DNA of 64,000 nucleotides from Aequorivita echinoideorum (GTDB lineage: Bacteria; Bacteroidota; Bacteroidia; Flavobacteriales; Flavobacteriaceae): NCBI RefSeq assembly GCF_018476645.1, contig NZ_JAHCTB010000004.1:310001-374000 (forward strand), in the 5' to 3' direction. The position numbers and the translations under genes were made by a program. The notes beneath the pieces are model-generated. The model was given only the letters and a program-made list of their open reading frames with translations, had not been told where the DNA came from and made no database searches. Shown in pieces: positions 43,699 through 52,785 of the stretch; the stretch's first letter is position 1; each line of letters begins with the position of its first letter.

Positions 43699-44487
43699 TT
43701 AATTAATATTCTGCCCAGCATTTAAACTTTCTGGAGATGCGGTTGCGGGGGCAGACCACGTAAAATGGCTACATTGATTTCCTGTTCCTATTAATTGTAA
43801 AGAATTTCCCGTAGGAGTTAGGTCACTTTCCGAATATCCAATATCGATAGATGAAGCCCCCTGGGCTGGCCCATTGCTTGCTGAAAACGCACCTTCATAG
43901 CTTATAAATTGTAGAATTTGGTTATTGGAAGTTTTTACCAATGCTATTCCATCCGGCGACCCATTCTGGATGTTAGGTCTTGTAAAACCCAACGCGCCAT
44001 AACTATTGCTTTCATTGTCGATAATTCCAGATAACTGGAAAGAATCATAAGAAGTTCCATCGGCACCGTTATATAAAATTATTCTATAACCGTTTAAATC
44101 CAAACCCGCTGGACCAGCAATTTCAACAAATTCACCACTATCGGTACCAATGTTGTCATAATGAAATTCGTTTATCCAAGGTTCTATTGGAATTGAATTG
44201 AGACATTGTACACTTTCCCAATGGCTTCCATCCCACATTTGAAGACAACCAATAGATTTTACAAACACCATCAACCCAACATCCGCCGCGGTAACAGCGA
44301 TAGCATCCCGCGCCGAAACGTTGGGAACGCGCGGGGGCATAAAACCCAGATACGGACCGTTGCCATCAGTCTGGCTGCTTACCTCGAGCATCGCCGCCGC
44401 GCTGGGATTTGTGGTGCCTATACCCACTTGGGCAGAAAGGATACATACGGTAAGACCAAAAATTACGGAAAGGATAATATGCTTCAT
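43699..44487 (-). CDS. Secreted lamin-tail-domain protein with QVGIGTTNP module
   Basis: 262 residues. The signal peptide ends in CILSAQ, then VGIGTTNPSAAAMLEVSSQTDGNGPYLGFMPPRVPN, the same module as in the pair at 19847-21293. WDGSHWESV is a typical link. The C-terminal half (PWINEFHYDNIGTDSGEFVEIAGPAGLDLNGYRIILYNGADG) is a lamin tail (Ig-like) domain, used in secreted enzymes and surface proteins. No type IX sorting domain is seen. Role probably extracellular and structural. Confidence 0.8.
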   Translation of the reverse strand: MKHIILSVIFGLTVCILSAQVGIGTTNPSAAAMLEVSSQTDGNGPYLGFMPPRVPNVSARDAIAVTAADVGLMVFVKSIGCLQMWDGSHWESVQCLNSIPIEPWINEFHYDNIGTDSGEFVEIAGPAGLDLNGYRIILYNGADGTSYDSFQLSGIIDNESNSYGALGFTRPNIQNGSPDGIALVKTSNNQILQFISYEGAFSASNGPAQGASSIDIGYSESDLTPTGNSLQLIGTGNQCSHFTWSAPATASPESLNAGQNIN

Positions 44488-44888
44488 AGCTATAGATTTT
44501 AATCGTAGCTAAGCAGTTTTGAAAGTAGGTAGATTGGGTCTAACTATTTAAGGGGGAGTGCACTAAAGTAATGAACTTTTTGACACGCCCTACAATGCAC
44601 GCAACTAATTTTGAATACCAAAAGTAGGTTCGCCATGTAAATTGTGGATTATGGATGTATTAAGAATAGCATTCCAACACGTCCGGGACGTGTTTAGGTA
44701 CGTAAGTGGACGTATATTTATAGGTCTGGGACGTGTACAGATACGTGGGGTAACGTATAATTATACATAAGTGGACGTAATTTATACGTGTGGGATGTGT
44801 TTAGGTACGTCAAATGAAGTATAATAATGGGTCTCTGGATACCGTGGAAGGCTTTTTCAATAGCATTAATAGATTTGGCGACGTTTAT
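44488..44888. other. Non-coding island with palindrome and degenerate ACGT repeats
   Basis: No gene was found here. At 44676-44694 AACACGTCC and GGACGTGTT form a perfect inverted repeat with one central base. Related units (GGGACGTGTTTAGGTACGT at 44685 and, with one change, at 44792; a diverged copy at 44728; TAAGTGGACGTA twice, near 44703 and 44768) fill 44676-44830. The rest is AT-rich and featureless. Confidence 0.7.
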
Positions 44889-44999
44889 GTATATAGAAAG
44901 TTGCGTGTTTGCGTGCGAGGATTTTCCGAAGGAAAATCAGATGCTAGCAAACAAAGCAACTAACATTGGTTAAGGATAAAACTAGCAATTTTTATATAC
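44889..44999. repeat. 111-bp imperfect hairpin element
   Basis: Outer arms GTATATAGAAAGTTGC (44889-44904) and GCAATTTTTATATAC (44985-44999) pair with one gap. An inner perfect stem GATTTTCC / GGAAAATC (44920-44938, loop GAA) and a middle imperfect stem (GTTGCGTGTTTGCGTGC with GCTAGCAAACAAAGCAAC) complete a long hairpin. Its right end contains the stop codon of the flavodoxin-like gene. Confidence 0.75.
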
Positions 45000-45504
45000 G
45001 GTGTTGTGGTGCGTTTTTTTCTATATACTGCATAAATTCAAATATTTTTTCCGTTTCGATTTTATCTTGGAAAGTATGCAAGTTTGTTATATAATTCATT
45101 CCTAAATATTCAGCTGATTTTTTAAAAGGAAGCCAAAAATTGTCTTCTAAATTGTCTCCATTCGAGCAACTTATAACAGCCATATGTTTATTGCGTAATT
45201 TACGTCCAATATCCTTTTCTATTCGCAGTAAATCAGTCAGTCTATCAAAAAACACTTTCATAATTCCGCTCATTGAATACCAATAAACAGGCGTTGCAAA
45301 AATCAAAACATCGTAATTGTCAGTAATTCTTTTTATCAAGTCGATGTAATCATCATTTCTGTTTAAATGGTCATAGTCAAAATGAGAAATATTAAAATCA
45401 GTCAAATCAATTAAGTCCCAGCCAGATATCCGTATCAGTTCGTTAACGATTTTTTTTGTTTCACCATTCTTTCTTGAACTACCTAAAATTATTACTTTCT
45501 TCAA
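44992..45504 (-). CDS. Flavodoxin-fold NAD(P)H-dependent FMN reductase-like protein
   Basis: 170 residues. KKVIILGSSRKNGETKKIVNEL is the FMN-phosphate loop and YDVLIFATPVYWYSMSGIMKVFFDRLTDLL the second FMN contact, as in the NADPH-dependent FMN reductase/flavodoxin_2 family. The only start is TTG at 45504; an in-frame stop lies just upstream. A copy of TGTTGTGGTGC in inverse orientation lies at each end of the gene (45002-45012, 45526-45536), as if it were a moved cassette. Function is a quinone or flavin reductase at best guess. Confidence 0.78.
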   Translation of the reverse strand: MKKVIILGSSRKNGETKKIVNELIRISGWDLIDLTDFNISHFDYDHLNRNDDYIDLIKRITDNYDVLIFATPVYWYSMSGIMKVFFDRLTDLLRIEKDIGRKLRNKHMAVISCSNGDNLEDNFWLPFKKSAEYLGMNYITNLHTFQDKIETEKIFEFMQYIEKNAPQHRI

Positions 45505-45554
45505 TATTCAGTATTTTTCTCAAATGCACCACAACAAATAAATATTAAACAACC

Positions 45555-47000
45555 CTAAGACTCCACCCCAAAAGTCTCCGAGGGATCTTCCTTTTCATTA
45601 TAGCGTAGCATCCCTTCGCCATTGGCAATGATGGTAGATACCGTGGCATCTCCCGTTACGTTTACTACCGTTCTAAACATATCCAGTATTCTATCCACAG
45701 GAAAAATAATGGCAATCCAAGCCGGGTTTAACCCAACAGATTCCAGTACAATAATAAGCATCACCAAGCCCGCGCTGGGTACCGCCGCAGAACCAATGGA
45801 TGCCAGCGTGGCCGTAAGTACAATGGTAAGTTGCTGGCCCAGGGTTAAATCTATCATATGCAATTGTGCCAAAAACACCACGGCAACGGCCTGGTATAAA
45901 CACGTTCCGTCCATATTCACGGTAGCGCCTATGGGCAGTACAAAACTGGTAATCTTTTTATCCACGCCCAGATTTTCCTCCACACATTCCATAGTTACCG
46001 GGAGCGTGGCGGCACTACTCGAGGTAGAAAATGCGAGTGTCTGTGCGGGGCTCATCGCCTTAAAGAATCCCAGATACGGTATTTTTCTCACGAACAATTT
46101 TAAAATCAAGGGATAAATAATAAAGATCATCAGCATCAACCCCAAAAATACGGTAAGCGAATACCAGCTCAATCCTTTAAAAATTTCGTACACCTTGCCA
46201 ATGTCGTCTCCCGCCATTTTGCTAACAACGCCCGCCAATAGAGCGAACACAAAGAAGGGTGCGGCCTGCATAACCAAGTCTACCATTTTTAGAAAAACCT
46301 CCATCACACTATCCATAAAAACGGTGACAGGATGTGATTTTTCATTGGGGATAAACAAGAGGCAGACCCCAAAAAACAGCCCAAAAAAGATGATCTGCAA
46401 CATCAGCCCATTATCTGAAAGCGAATAGAAGAAATTCTCCGGCACCATATCTACAAGGGGTTGTAGCGGCGTGGCTTCCCGGGTCTGTTCTGCAGTCTTC
46501 ATCTTCTCTGAGACTGAGGCATCCTTCAATTCCCCTTTGGAAAGATCGGTAATTCGCTGTGCGCGCTCAAAAAATTCAGGTTCCTGCAAATAATTAATGC
46601 CATCCTTAATTTGGTAGCCCTCAGCGGCGGCCCAAACCTCGTAACTTATCCGGTTATCGATTCGGCTTTGCTCGTCCACCAGTTTTCCTGGTTTTATCAC
46701 ATTTACCAAGACCAATCCCAATCCAACCGCAAACAGCGTGGTAAGCAAATACGCGCCAAGGGTCTTCCCTCCCATTCTTCCCAAGCTGGACGGATCACCA
46801 ATATTTGCCACGCCACTAATAATGGAAACCAAAACCAGCGGAACGGCAATCAATTTCAGCAGATTGATAAAAATGGTTCCAAAGGGCGCAATCCAATTAA
46901 TGGTGAACTCACTCCAACCCAGCTGGCTGGAAAGTATGGCCCATACAATCCCCAAAATCAAACCGATAATTATTTTCCAGTGAAGTGCAAGTTTTTTCAT
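45555..47000 (-). CDS. Dicarboxylate/amino acid:cation symporter (DAACS)
   Basis: A 481-residue transporter of the GltP/DctA family. The serine-rich re-entrant loop is AFSTSSSAATLPVTMECVEENLG, and the transport-core motif is PIGATVNMDGTCLYQAVAVVFLAQ. The family uses Na+ or H+ to import glutamate, aspartate or C4-dicarboxylates. A larger loop than usual (about 120-185) lies between helices 3 and 4. The 3' end is 50 bp from the flavodoxin-like gene. Confidence 0.95.
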   Translation of the reverse strand: MKKLALHWKIIIGLILGIVWAILSSQLGWSEFTINWIAPFGTIFINLLKLIAVPLVLVSIISGVANIGDPSSLGRMGGKTLGAYLLTTLFAVGLGLVLVNVIKPGKLVDEQSRIDNRISYEVWAAAEGYQIKDGINYLQEPEFFERAQRITDLSKGELKDASVSEKMKTAEQTREATPLQPLVDMVPENFFYSLSDNGLMLQIIFFGLFFGVCLLFIPNEKSHPVTVFMDSVMEVFLKMVDLVMQAAPFFVFALLAGVVSKMAGDDIGKVYEIFKGLSWYSLTVFLGLMLMIFIIYPLILKLFVRKIPYLGFFKAMSPAQTLAFSTSSSAATLPVTMECVEENLGVDKKITSFVLPIGATVNMDGTCLYQAVAVVFLAQLHMIDLTLGQQLTIVLTATLASIGSAAVPSAGLVMLIIVLESVGLNPAWIAIIFPVDRILDMFRTVVNVTGDATVSTIIANGEGMLRYNEKEDPSETFGVES

Positions 47001-47091
47001 TTTTAGATTTTAGATTTTAGGTTTTAGATTTGAGAATTGAGATTTGAGATTTGAGAATTTAAATTTGAAATTTGTGATTTAGAATTTTGAA
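47001..47091. repeat. Degenerate 7-bp tandem repeat between aroC and the symporter gene
   Basis: Thirteen units of 7 bp follow one another: TTTTAGA, TTTTAGA, TTTTAGG, TTTTAGA, TTTGAGA, ATTGAGA, TTTGAGA and so on. The array runs over the aroC stop codon (47079-47081), so it encodes the last residues of AroC. Confidence 0.85.
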
Positions 47092-48143
47092 ACCTTACCT
47101 ATCAACCAATAGTCCGCTAAAACCAGCGCGGCCATAGCTTCAACAATCGGCACGGCACGCGGCACTACGCACGGGTCATGTCTTCCTTTCCCTTCTGCTT
47201 CGGCTTTTTTTCCTGCACTGTCTATGGTTTCTTGTTTCTGCATAATTGTAGCAACGGGTTTAAAGGCAACATTAAAATATATGGTTTCGCCATTACTTAT
47301 TCCGCCCTGAATTCCGCCGCTGTGGTTGGTTTTTGTGCTTCCATCTTCATTAAAAATATCGTTGTGCTCGCTGCCCTTCATTTTGGTGCCGGCAAAACCG
47401 CTTCCATATTCAAAACCTTTCACCGCATTAATGGAAAGCATCGCCATGCCCAGCGCTGCGTGCAGTTTGTCAAAAACGGGTTCGCCCAACCCAATCGGTA
47501 CATTTTCAATTACGCATGTTATTTTTCCACCTACGGTATCGCCCTCTTTTCGTATTTCCTTGATGAATTTTTCCATTTTTGAAGCCGTCTCGGCATCGGC
47601 GCACCGAACGGGATTTTTTTCTATTTCTGAAAAATCCAATTCAGAAAAATGTTTCTTCAATTCTATAGCTCCCACGGCTGAAACATAGGCCGTGATTTTT
47701 ACATCTTTCAACAATTGTTTTGCGATGGCGCCGCCCACAACACGGCAGGCGGTCTCACGCGCGGAAGAGCGTCCCCCACCACGATAATCACGCACTCCAT
47801 ACTTTTTATCGTAGGTAAAGTCGGCGTGTGAGGGGCGGTAAATATTTTTTATATGATTATAATCGGCACTTTTTTGGTTTATATTTTCTATAGTGAAGCC
47901 AATGGGCGTTCCGGTAGTTTTTCCTTCAAAAATGCCTGAAAGAAAGGTTACTTCATCTGCTTCCTTTCGCTGTGTAACAATTTTGGATTGGCCGGGTTTT
48001 CGGCGTTGCATTTCTGCATTTATTGCTTCAAAATCTAGTTGCAATCCTGCCGGGCAGCCCTCAAGTATTCCGCCAATGGCCGGCCCGTGGGATTCACCGA
48101 ATGTGGTAAGTTTAAAAATTTTTCCGAAGGAATTGCCTGCCAT
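47079..48143 (-). CDS. aroC: Chorismate synthase
   Basis: 354 residues. Makes chorismate from EPSP with reduced FMN, the last step of the shikimate pathway. Signatures are [59 protein letters not shown], and a C-terminal [17 protein letters not shown] block. Length is normal. No other aro genes are adjacent. The final VSKF residues come from the 7-bp repeat that follows. Confidence 0.97.
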   Translation of the reverse strand: MAGNSFGKIFKLTTFGESHGPAIGGILEGCPAGLQLDFEAINAEMQRRKPGQSKIVTQRKEADEVTFLSGIFEGKTTGTPIGFTIENINQKSADYNHIKNIYRPSHADFTYDKKYGVRDYRGGGRSSARETACRVVGGAIAKQLLKDVKITAYVSAVGAIELKKHFSELDFSEIEKNPVRCADAETASKMEKFIKEIRKEGDTVGGKITCVIENVPIGLGEPVFDKLHAALGMAMLSINAVKGFEYGSGFAGTKMKGSEHNDIFNEDGSTKTNHSGGIQGGISNGETIYFNVAFKPVATIMQKQETIDSAGKKAEAEGKGRHDPCVVPRAVPIVEAMAALVLADYWLIGKVSKF

Positions 48144-48315
48144 TAGTGCGTTTTCAACAAATGTAAATGATTGCGCCGAAATTTTAAAATAAACCGCTGC
48201 CTTAATATTGCCGAAACAATTATTTGCAGAAATAACATTTTTTCCGAAATTCTATAACATTGGCGTAAAGTCAATTAAACCAATTTTATTGATTTTTGAA
48301 GCAAAACGAACAAAC

Positions 48316-49152
48316 TTGGGAAGAAAGGTTGAAGTTGTTGTAATTTCAGACATACATTTGGGAACGTACGGTTGCCACGCAAAGGAAGTCCTTAAATATT
48401 TAAATTCAGTAAAACCCAGAAATCTGGTGCTGAATGGCGATATAATCGATATTTGGCAATTCAGAAAAAGCTATTTCCCAAAATCCCATTTTTTGGTCAT
48501 TAAAAAAATCCTCGCCCTCGCCGCAAAAGGTACAAAGGTCTATTACATAACCGGAAACCACGATGAAAACCTTCGCAAATTTAGCGGGACGGCTATGGGC
48601 AATTTTCAGATTATAGATAAGCTTGTGCTTCATTTGGATGGAAAAAAAGCGTGGTTTTTTCACGGTGATGTTTTTGATGCCTCCATCCAGCACGCCAAAT
48701 GGATTGCAAAGTTAGGTGGCTGGGGTTACGATTTGTTGATTCTTTTGAACAGGCTTATCAATTATTTTTTGGTAAAAATGGGACGCGAAAAATATTCGCT
48801 ATCCAAAAAAATAAAGAACAGCGTAAAAAGCGCCGTAAAATTTATAGATAATTTTGAAAAAACCGCAACAGATTTGGCTATCGATAATGATTTTGACTAT
48901 GTGGTTTGTGGCCACATTCACCAGCCTTGCATCCGCAAAGTAAATAATGGCAAAGGCTCGTGCACCTATTTAAACAGCGGCGATTGGATTGAAAATCTTA
49001 CCGCGTTGGAATATCACGATGAGCAGTGGACGCTCTACTCCTACCAAGAGCGCAAGCATTTGCTGGTTACCCAAGAAAAGGAAGTTGCCATCGAGGAAGT
49101 TGATATGAAGGATATGATTGCAGCTATGCGCACGTTTAAGGTCCTACCCTAA
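48316..49152 (+). CDS. UDP-2,3-diacylglucosamine diphosphatase-like metallophosphoesterase
   Basis: About 278 residues. VEVVVISDIHLGTYGCHAKEVLKYL gives the Asp-x-His metal site, LVLNGDIIDIWQF the GD site, GNHDE the GNH site and VVCGHIHQPCI the GHxH site. The sequence fits LpxH-type calcineurin-like enzymes that remove UMP in lipid A synthesis. No in-frame ATG precedes the first motif; TTG at 48316 is the best start, with an alternative TTG at 48208. It ends with a 4-bp overlap against the next convergent gene. Confidence 0.85.
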   Translation: MGRKVEVVVISDIHLGTYGCHAKEVLKYLNSVKPRNLVLNGDIIDIWQFRKSYFPKSHFLVIKKILALAAKGTKVYYITGNHDENLRKFSGTAMGNFQIIDKLVLHLDGKKAWFFHGDVFDASIQHAKWIAKLGGWGYDLLILLNRLINYFLVKMGREKYSLSKKIKNSVKSAVKFIDNFEKTATDLAIDNDFDYVVCGHIHQPCIRKVNNGKGSCTYLNSGDWIENLTALEYHDEQWTLYSYQERKHLLVTQEKEVAIEEVDMKDMIAAMRTFKVLP

Positions 49153-52067
49153 CGTAAGGCATTTCGCAAAATAGTTACCGGATGCAAGGCTTCGCGCCCG
49201 GTTCCATCTTTTATCTGGTGCCTGCAGCTCGTCCCATTTGCGGCGATAATGGCAGTGGCACCCGATTTTCGGATTGTTGGAAAAAGTTTGAGTTCGCCAA
49301 TTTTCATACTTACCTCGTAATGTTGCTTTTCATACCCAAAACTCCCCGCCATCCCGCAGCAACCTGATGGAATGATGGTGGGCGTGTAGTTTCTGGGAAG
49401 GTTCAAAATATCAAAAGTCACTTTTTGGTTACTCAATGATTTTTGATGGCAATGGGAATGGATTTTAATGGTTTTTTCTTTGGAAGTGAACTGGGACGCG
49501 GTAATTACGCCTTTTTTAATTTCCGAAGCAAGAAATTCCTCTATCAGAAAAGTATTTTTTGAAATTTCTTCTGCAGATTTTCTATCGGTTGCCAATCGTA
49601 AATATTCATCCCGAAACGAAAGTATAGCCGAAGGTTCAATGCCCAAAAGCGGTACTTTTTCTGAAATTTTCTCCTTTAAATATGCTATATTGTTATCGGC
49701 TTCCCACTTTGCTTCCTCCAAAAAACCTTTTGAGATTAGTGCTCGGCCACTGTCCAAATGTGTTATGACTTCAATATTATAGCCTAATTTAGATAAAAGC
49801 ACAAAGGCATCGGCGGCAATTTCTGCTTCCAAATAATTACTGAATTCATCAACAAATAGCATCACTTTTTGTTGATTCTTATTTTTTTCAACTAATTGAT
49901 AATTATTATTTTGAATCAATTTATCAAAACTCTTACTCGAAATCTTGGGAAGCGATCTTTTGGGATGTACATTCCCTATGTTTTTTATAATTTTTGAAGA
50001 AATAGAATTCCTATAAAATGCATTGGTAAGCTTCGGAAATTTGGAAGTATACTTGTTTAATTTTGTGCTTTTTGCAAAAATTGTATCAGCCATTGAAACC
50101 CCATTAGTTCTATTATATTGATATAAAAACTCAGCTTTGGCAGTACTCATATCTACATTGCTTGGGCATTCGCTGGCGCAGGCTTTGCAACTAATGCACA
50201 AATCAAAAACATTTTTCAGTTGCTGAGAATTAAATTTATTTGTCTCCTCATTATTGGTAAGAACTTCGCGCAGCGCATTTGCCCTGCCGCGCGTGGTGTC
50301 TTTTTCATTTTTCGTGGCGTGATAACTTGGACACATCGCGCCAAGCGCTTCTGGCGGTTTCCGGCAATCGCCACTGCCATTGCATTTTTCAGCTAGGCGA
50401 AGAATCCCCTCAGAATCGGAAAAATCGAATATGGTATTTATTTCCGGTTCTTTTCGGCCGGCTTCGTACCGCAGGGATTGATCCATTTTAAAAGCATCCA
50501 CGATTTTCCCAGGATTAAAGATGTTTTCGGGATCAAAGGTGTTTTTGATTCGCTTTAAAAGTGAATAGTTTTTTTCGCCGATGAGCATCGGTATAAATTC
50601 AGCGCGCACAATCCCGTCGCCGTGTTCGCCAGAAAAAGATCCTCCGTATTTCTTGCAAAGTTTGGCAACTTCCGTGGTAATTTTTCTGAAATATTCCACA
50701 CCTTCTTTCTCCTTCAAATTTAAGATAGGTCGCAAATGAAGTTCTCCGGCTCCGGCGTGGGCATAATAGACCGCCTTTTGGTCAAAACGCGCCATCAATG
50801 CAGAAAATTCCTTGATGTAATTGGGCAAATCGTCCAGCGCAACCGCAGTATCCTCAATGCAAGCCACTGCCTTTTTATCGCCCACCATATTGCCTAAAAG
50901 ACCAAGCCCAGCCTTGCGCAATTCCAGCGACATTTCAATTTCTTCTCCTCTGAGAACAGGTTTGCTGTAACTTAAGCCTGAAATTTCCAGGGAATTCAAT
51001 AGCGCATCAATCTGTTTTTGAAGATCCGCTTCGCTGTGGCTTTTCAATTCCAGCAATAATAGGGCTTTGGGGTTTCCCTCTACAAAAAAGCGGTACGGCT
51101 CGTAGGTCTTGTTCTTTTTGGTACAATCCAAGATCACATCGTCCATCATTTCGCAAGTATGAAGATTGTGCTGCATTGCCACAATAACATCGTTTAGGCA
51201 GTTTTCCAGATTTTCATAATGTGCGGCAACAACTGCAGAAAAATTGGGTGGCAACGGATCGAGTTGGAGTGTAATTTCGGTGGTAAAAGCAAGCGTGCCC
51301 TCGCTTCCGCAGAGGAGTGAACACAAATTTATCTGCATTTCACTATCGGCAAAAACGGAATTATCCAGTAAGGCATCAACCGCATATCCGGTATTTCTCC
51401 TGTGAATTTCAGGTTTGGGGAATTCTTTCCAAATTTCTTTTCGAATTTCTTCAGAAGATAATTCAGCAAAAAGATTTTTATAGATTTTTCCTTCCAAAGA
51501 ATTCAATTCCATTTTATTTAAAAAATCTTCTTTTGAAAGTGGCTCGAAAAGTACTTCTTCACCATTTGATAGCAAGGTTTTCAACTTTAGAACCTTATCG
51601 CGCGTTACGCCATGTTGTATAGACGTGGTGCCGCTGCTATTATTGCCTACCATTCCACCAATCATACATCTATTTGAAGTTGATGTATTCGGGCCAAAAA
51701 ATAGATTATATTTCCGCAAAAATCTGTTGAGGTCGTCCCGAATTACACCCGGCTGCACCGTAACGGTCATTTGTTTTTTATCGAGCGAAATAATTTTGGT
51801 GAAATATTTTGAAACATCCACCACTATACCTTCGCCCACACATTGGCCAGCCAACGAAGTGCCCGCAGTTCGTGGAATAAGTGATGTTTTATTTTCTGAA
51901 GCAAAATGGATTAATTGTTTAATGCCATACTCAGTTTTGGGATATGCCACCGCAAGCGGAATTTTTTGATATACCGATGCATCCGTAGCGTACATCGCTG
52001 TGTGCAATGTATCGTAGTGGAATTCCCCGTCAAAAATACCTTTAAAATGTTGCAATAATTTTTCCAT
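49149..52067 (-). CDS. FAD-linked oxidase fused to Fe-S CCG domain (GlcD-GlcF fusion)
   Basis: 972 residues. The N-terminal FAD PCMH domain includes LIPRTAGTSLAGQCVGEGIVVDVSKYFTKI, followed by the FAD-oxidase C domain (SGEHGDGIVRAEFIPMLIGEKNY). From about 600 two 4Fe-4S motifs follow: CNGSGDCRKPPEALGAMCP and CISCKACASECP. The C-terminal CCG domain contains HSHCHQKSL and GCCGMAGSFG. This architecture suggests a membrane-peripheral D-lactate or glycolate dehydrogenase passing electrons to quinones. Exact substrate unknown. Confidence 0.92.
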   Translation of the reverse strand: MEKLLQHFKGIFDGEFHYDTLHTAMYATDASVYQKIPLAVAYPKTEYGIKQLIHFASENKTSLIPRTAGTSLAGQCVGEGIVVDVSKYFTKIISLDKKQMTVTVQPGVIRDDLNRFLRKYNLFFGPNTSTSNRCMIGGMVGNNSSGTTSIQHGVTRDKVLKLKTLLSNGEEVLFEPLSKEDFLNKMELNSLEGKIYKNLFAELSSEEIRKEIWKEFPKPEIHRRNTGYAVDALLDNSVFADSEMQINLCSLLCGSEGTLAFTTEITLQLDPLPPNFSAVVAAHYENLENCLNDVIVAMQHNLHTCEMMDDVILDCTKKNKTYEPYRFFVEGNPKALLLLELKSHSEADLQKQIDALLNSLEISGLSYSKPVLRGEEIEMSLELRKAGLGLLGNMVGDKKAVACIEDTAVALDDLPNYIKEFSALMARFDQKAVYYAHAGAGELHLRPILNLKEKEGVEYFRKITTEVAKLCKKYGGSFSGEHGDGIVRAEFIPMLIGEKNYSLLKRIKNTFDPENIFNPGKIVDAFKMDQSLRYEAGRKEPEINTIFDFSDSEGILRLAEKCNGSGDCRKPPEALGAMCPSYHATKNEKDTTRGRANALREVLTNNEETNKFNSQQLKNVFDLCISCKACASECPSNVDMSTAKAEFLYQYNRTNGVSMADTIFAKSTKLNKYTSKFPKLTNAFYRNSISSKIIKNIGNVHPKRSLPKISSKSFDKLIQNNNYQLVEKNKNQQKVMLFVDEFSNYLEAEIAADAFVLLSKLGYNIEVITHLDSGRALISKGFLEEAKWEADNNIAYLKEKISEKVPLLGIEPSAILSFRDEYLRLATDRKSAEEISKNTFLIEEFLASEIKKGVITASQFTSKEKTIKIHSHCHQKSLSNQKVTFDILNLPRNYTPTIIPSGCCGMAGSFGYEKQHYEVSMKIGELKLFPTIRKSGATAIIAANGTSCRHQIKDGTGREALHPVTILRNALR

Positions 52068-52207
52068 AGCAATATGTAAATGTAAAAAACCGAATCTATT
52101 TCTTTAACAAAAGTTTTTTAAAATCACTTCATTCGTTAGTATGCCTTTAACGCTGAGCGGCCAATAATAGTAATATTTTTACGCCATTAACAATTAACTT
52201 AAACTTT

Positions 52208-52708
52208 ATGAAAAAACTCATTTTGACTTTAGTTGCAATTGCTGGATTTACCGCTCATGGTTTTTCACAGGAAATTGCGAAAAATGCCATCGGTTTGCGA
52301 TTGGGTGATAGTGATGGTTTTGGTACTGAAATCAGTTATCAGCGCGCAGTAGGCTCTAATAACAATCGCTTGGAGTTTGATCTAGGCTGGCGCAGCAATA
52401 GAGATTTTGACGCTTACAAACTTACAGGCCTCTACCACTGGGTTTGGAACATTGACGGTGGTTTTAACTGGTATGCAGGTCCGGGTGCGGGAATTGCGCA
52501 GGTAGACTATGACAATGATTTTGATTTCCCCGGAAATGATTTTGACGGCAGCGAAACTTACGTTTTCCTAGCCGGAGATATAGGTATTGAATATAATTTT
52601 GATTTCCCGCTATTGATATCTTTGGATATTCGCCCAGAATTTGGGTTTGATAGATACGATGATGATTTAGATTTAGATATTGCCCTTGGGGTGCGTTATC
52701 AATTTTAA
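52208..52708 (+). CDS. Small outer-membrane beta-barrel protein
   Basis: 166 residues. The signal peptide ends in HGFSQ. The rest alternates strands with aromatic ends (NRLEFDLGWRSNRDFDAYKLTGLYHWVWNIDGGFNWYAGPGAGIAQVDY) and ends DLDIALGVRYQF, with the terminal Phe used for barrel assembly. An eight-stranded barrel is likely. Asp-rich loops may bind cations. No homologue function is known. It is monocistronic with its own terminator. Confidence 0.8.
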   Translation: MKKLILTLVAIAGFTAHGFSQEIAKNAIGLRLGDSDGFGTEISYQRAVGSNNNRLEFDLGWRSNRDFDAYKLTGLYHWVWNIDGGFNWYAGPGAGIAQVDYDNDFDFPGNDFDGSETYVFLAGDIGIEYNFDFPLLISLDIRPEFGFDRYDDDLDLDIALGVRYQF

Positions 52709-52728
52709 AAACATATAATTCAAATTGG

Positions 52729-52756
52729 AAAAGCCTTGCAGAATTGCAAGGCTTTT
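52729..52756. terminator. Terminator after the beta-barrel gene, also facing bshA
   Basis: AAAAGCCTTGCA (52729-52740) pairs with TGCAAGGCTTTT (52745-52756) around a GAAT loop, followed by a T tract. Confidence 0.85.
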
Positions 52757-52785
52757 TTTATTTAAATAAAATTAATTGGTTGATA

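Noticed and set aside
44889-45536. Classical integron attC site with cassette
   Set aside because: Size and hairpin shape fit, but the R'/R'' core motifs are not clear and no integron integrase is present; kept only as a cassette-like finding.
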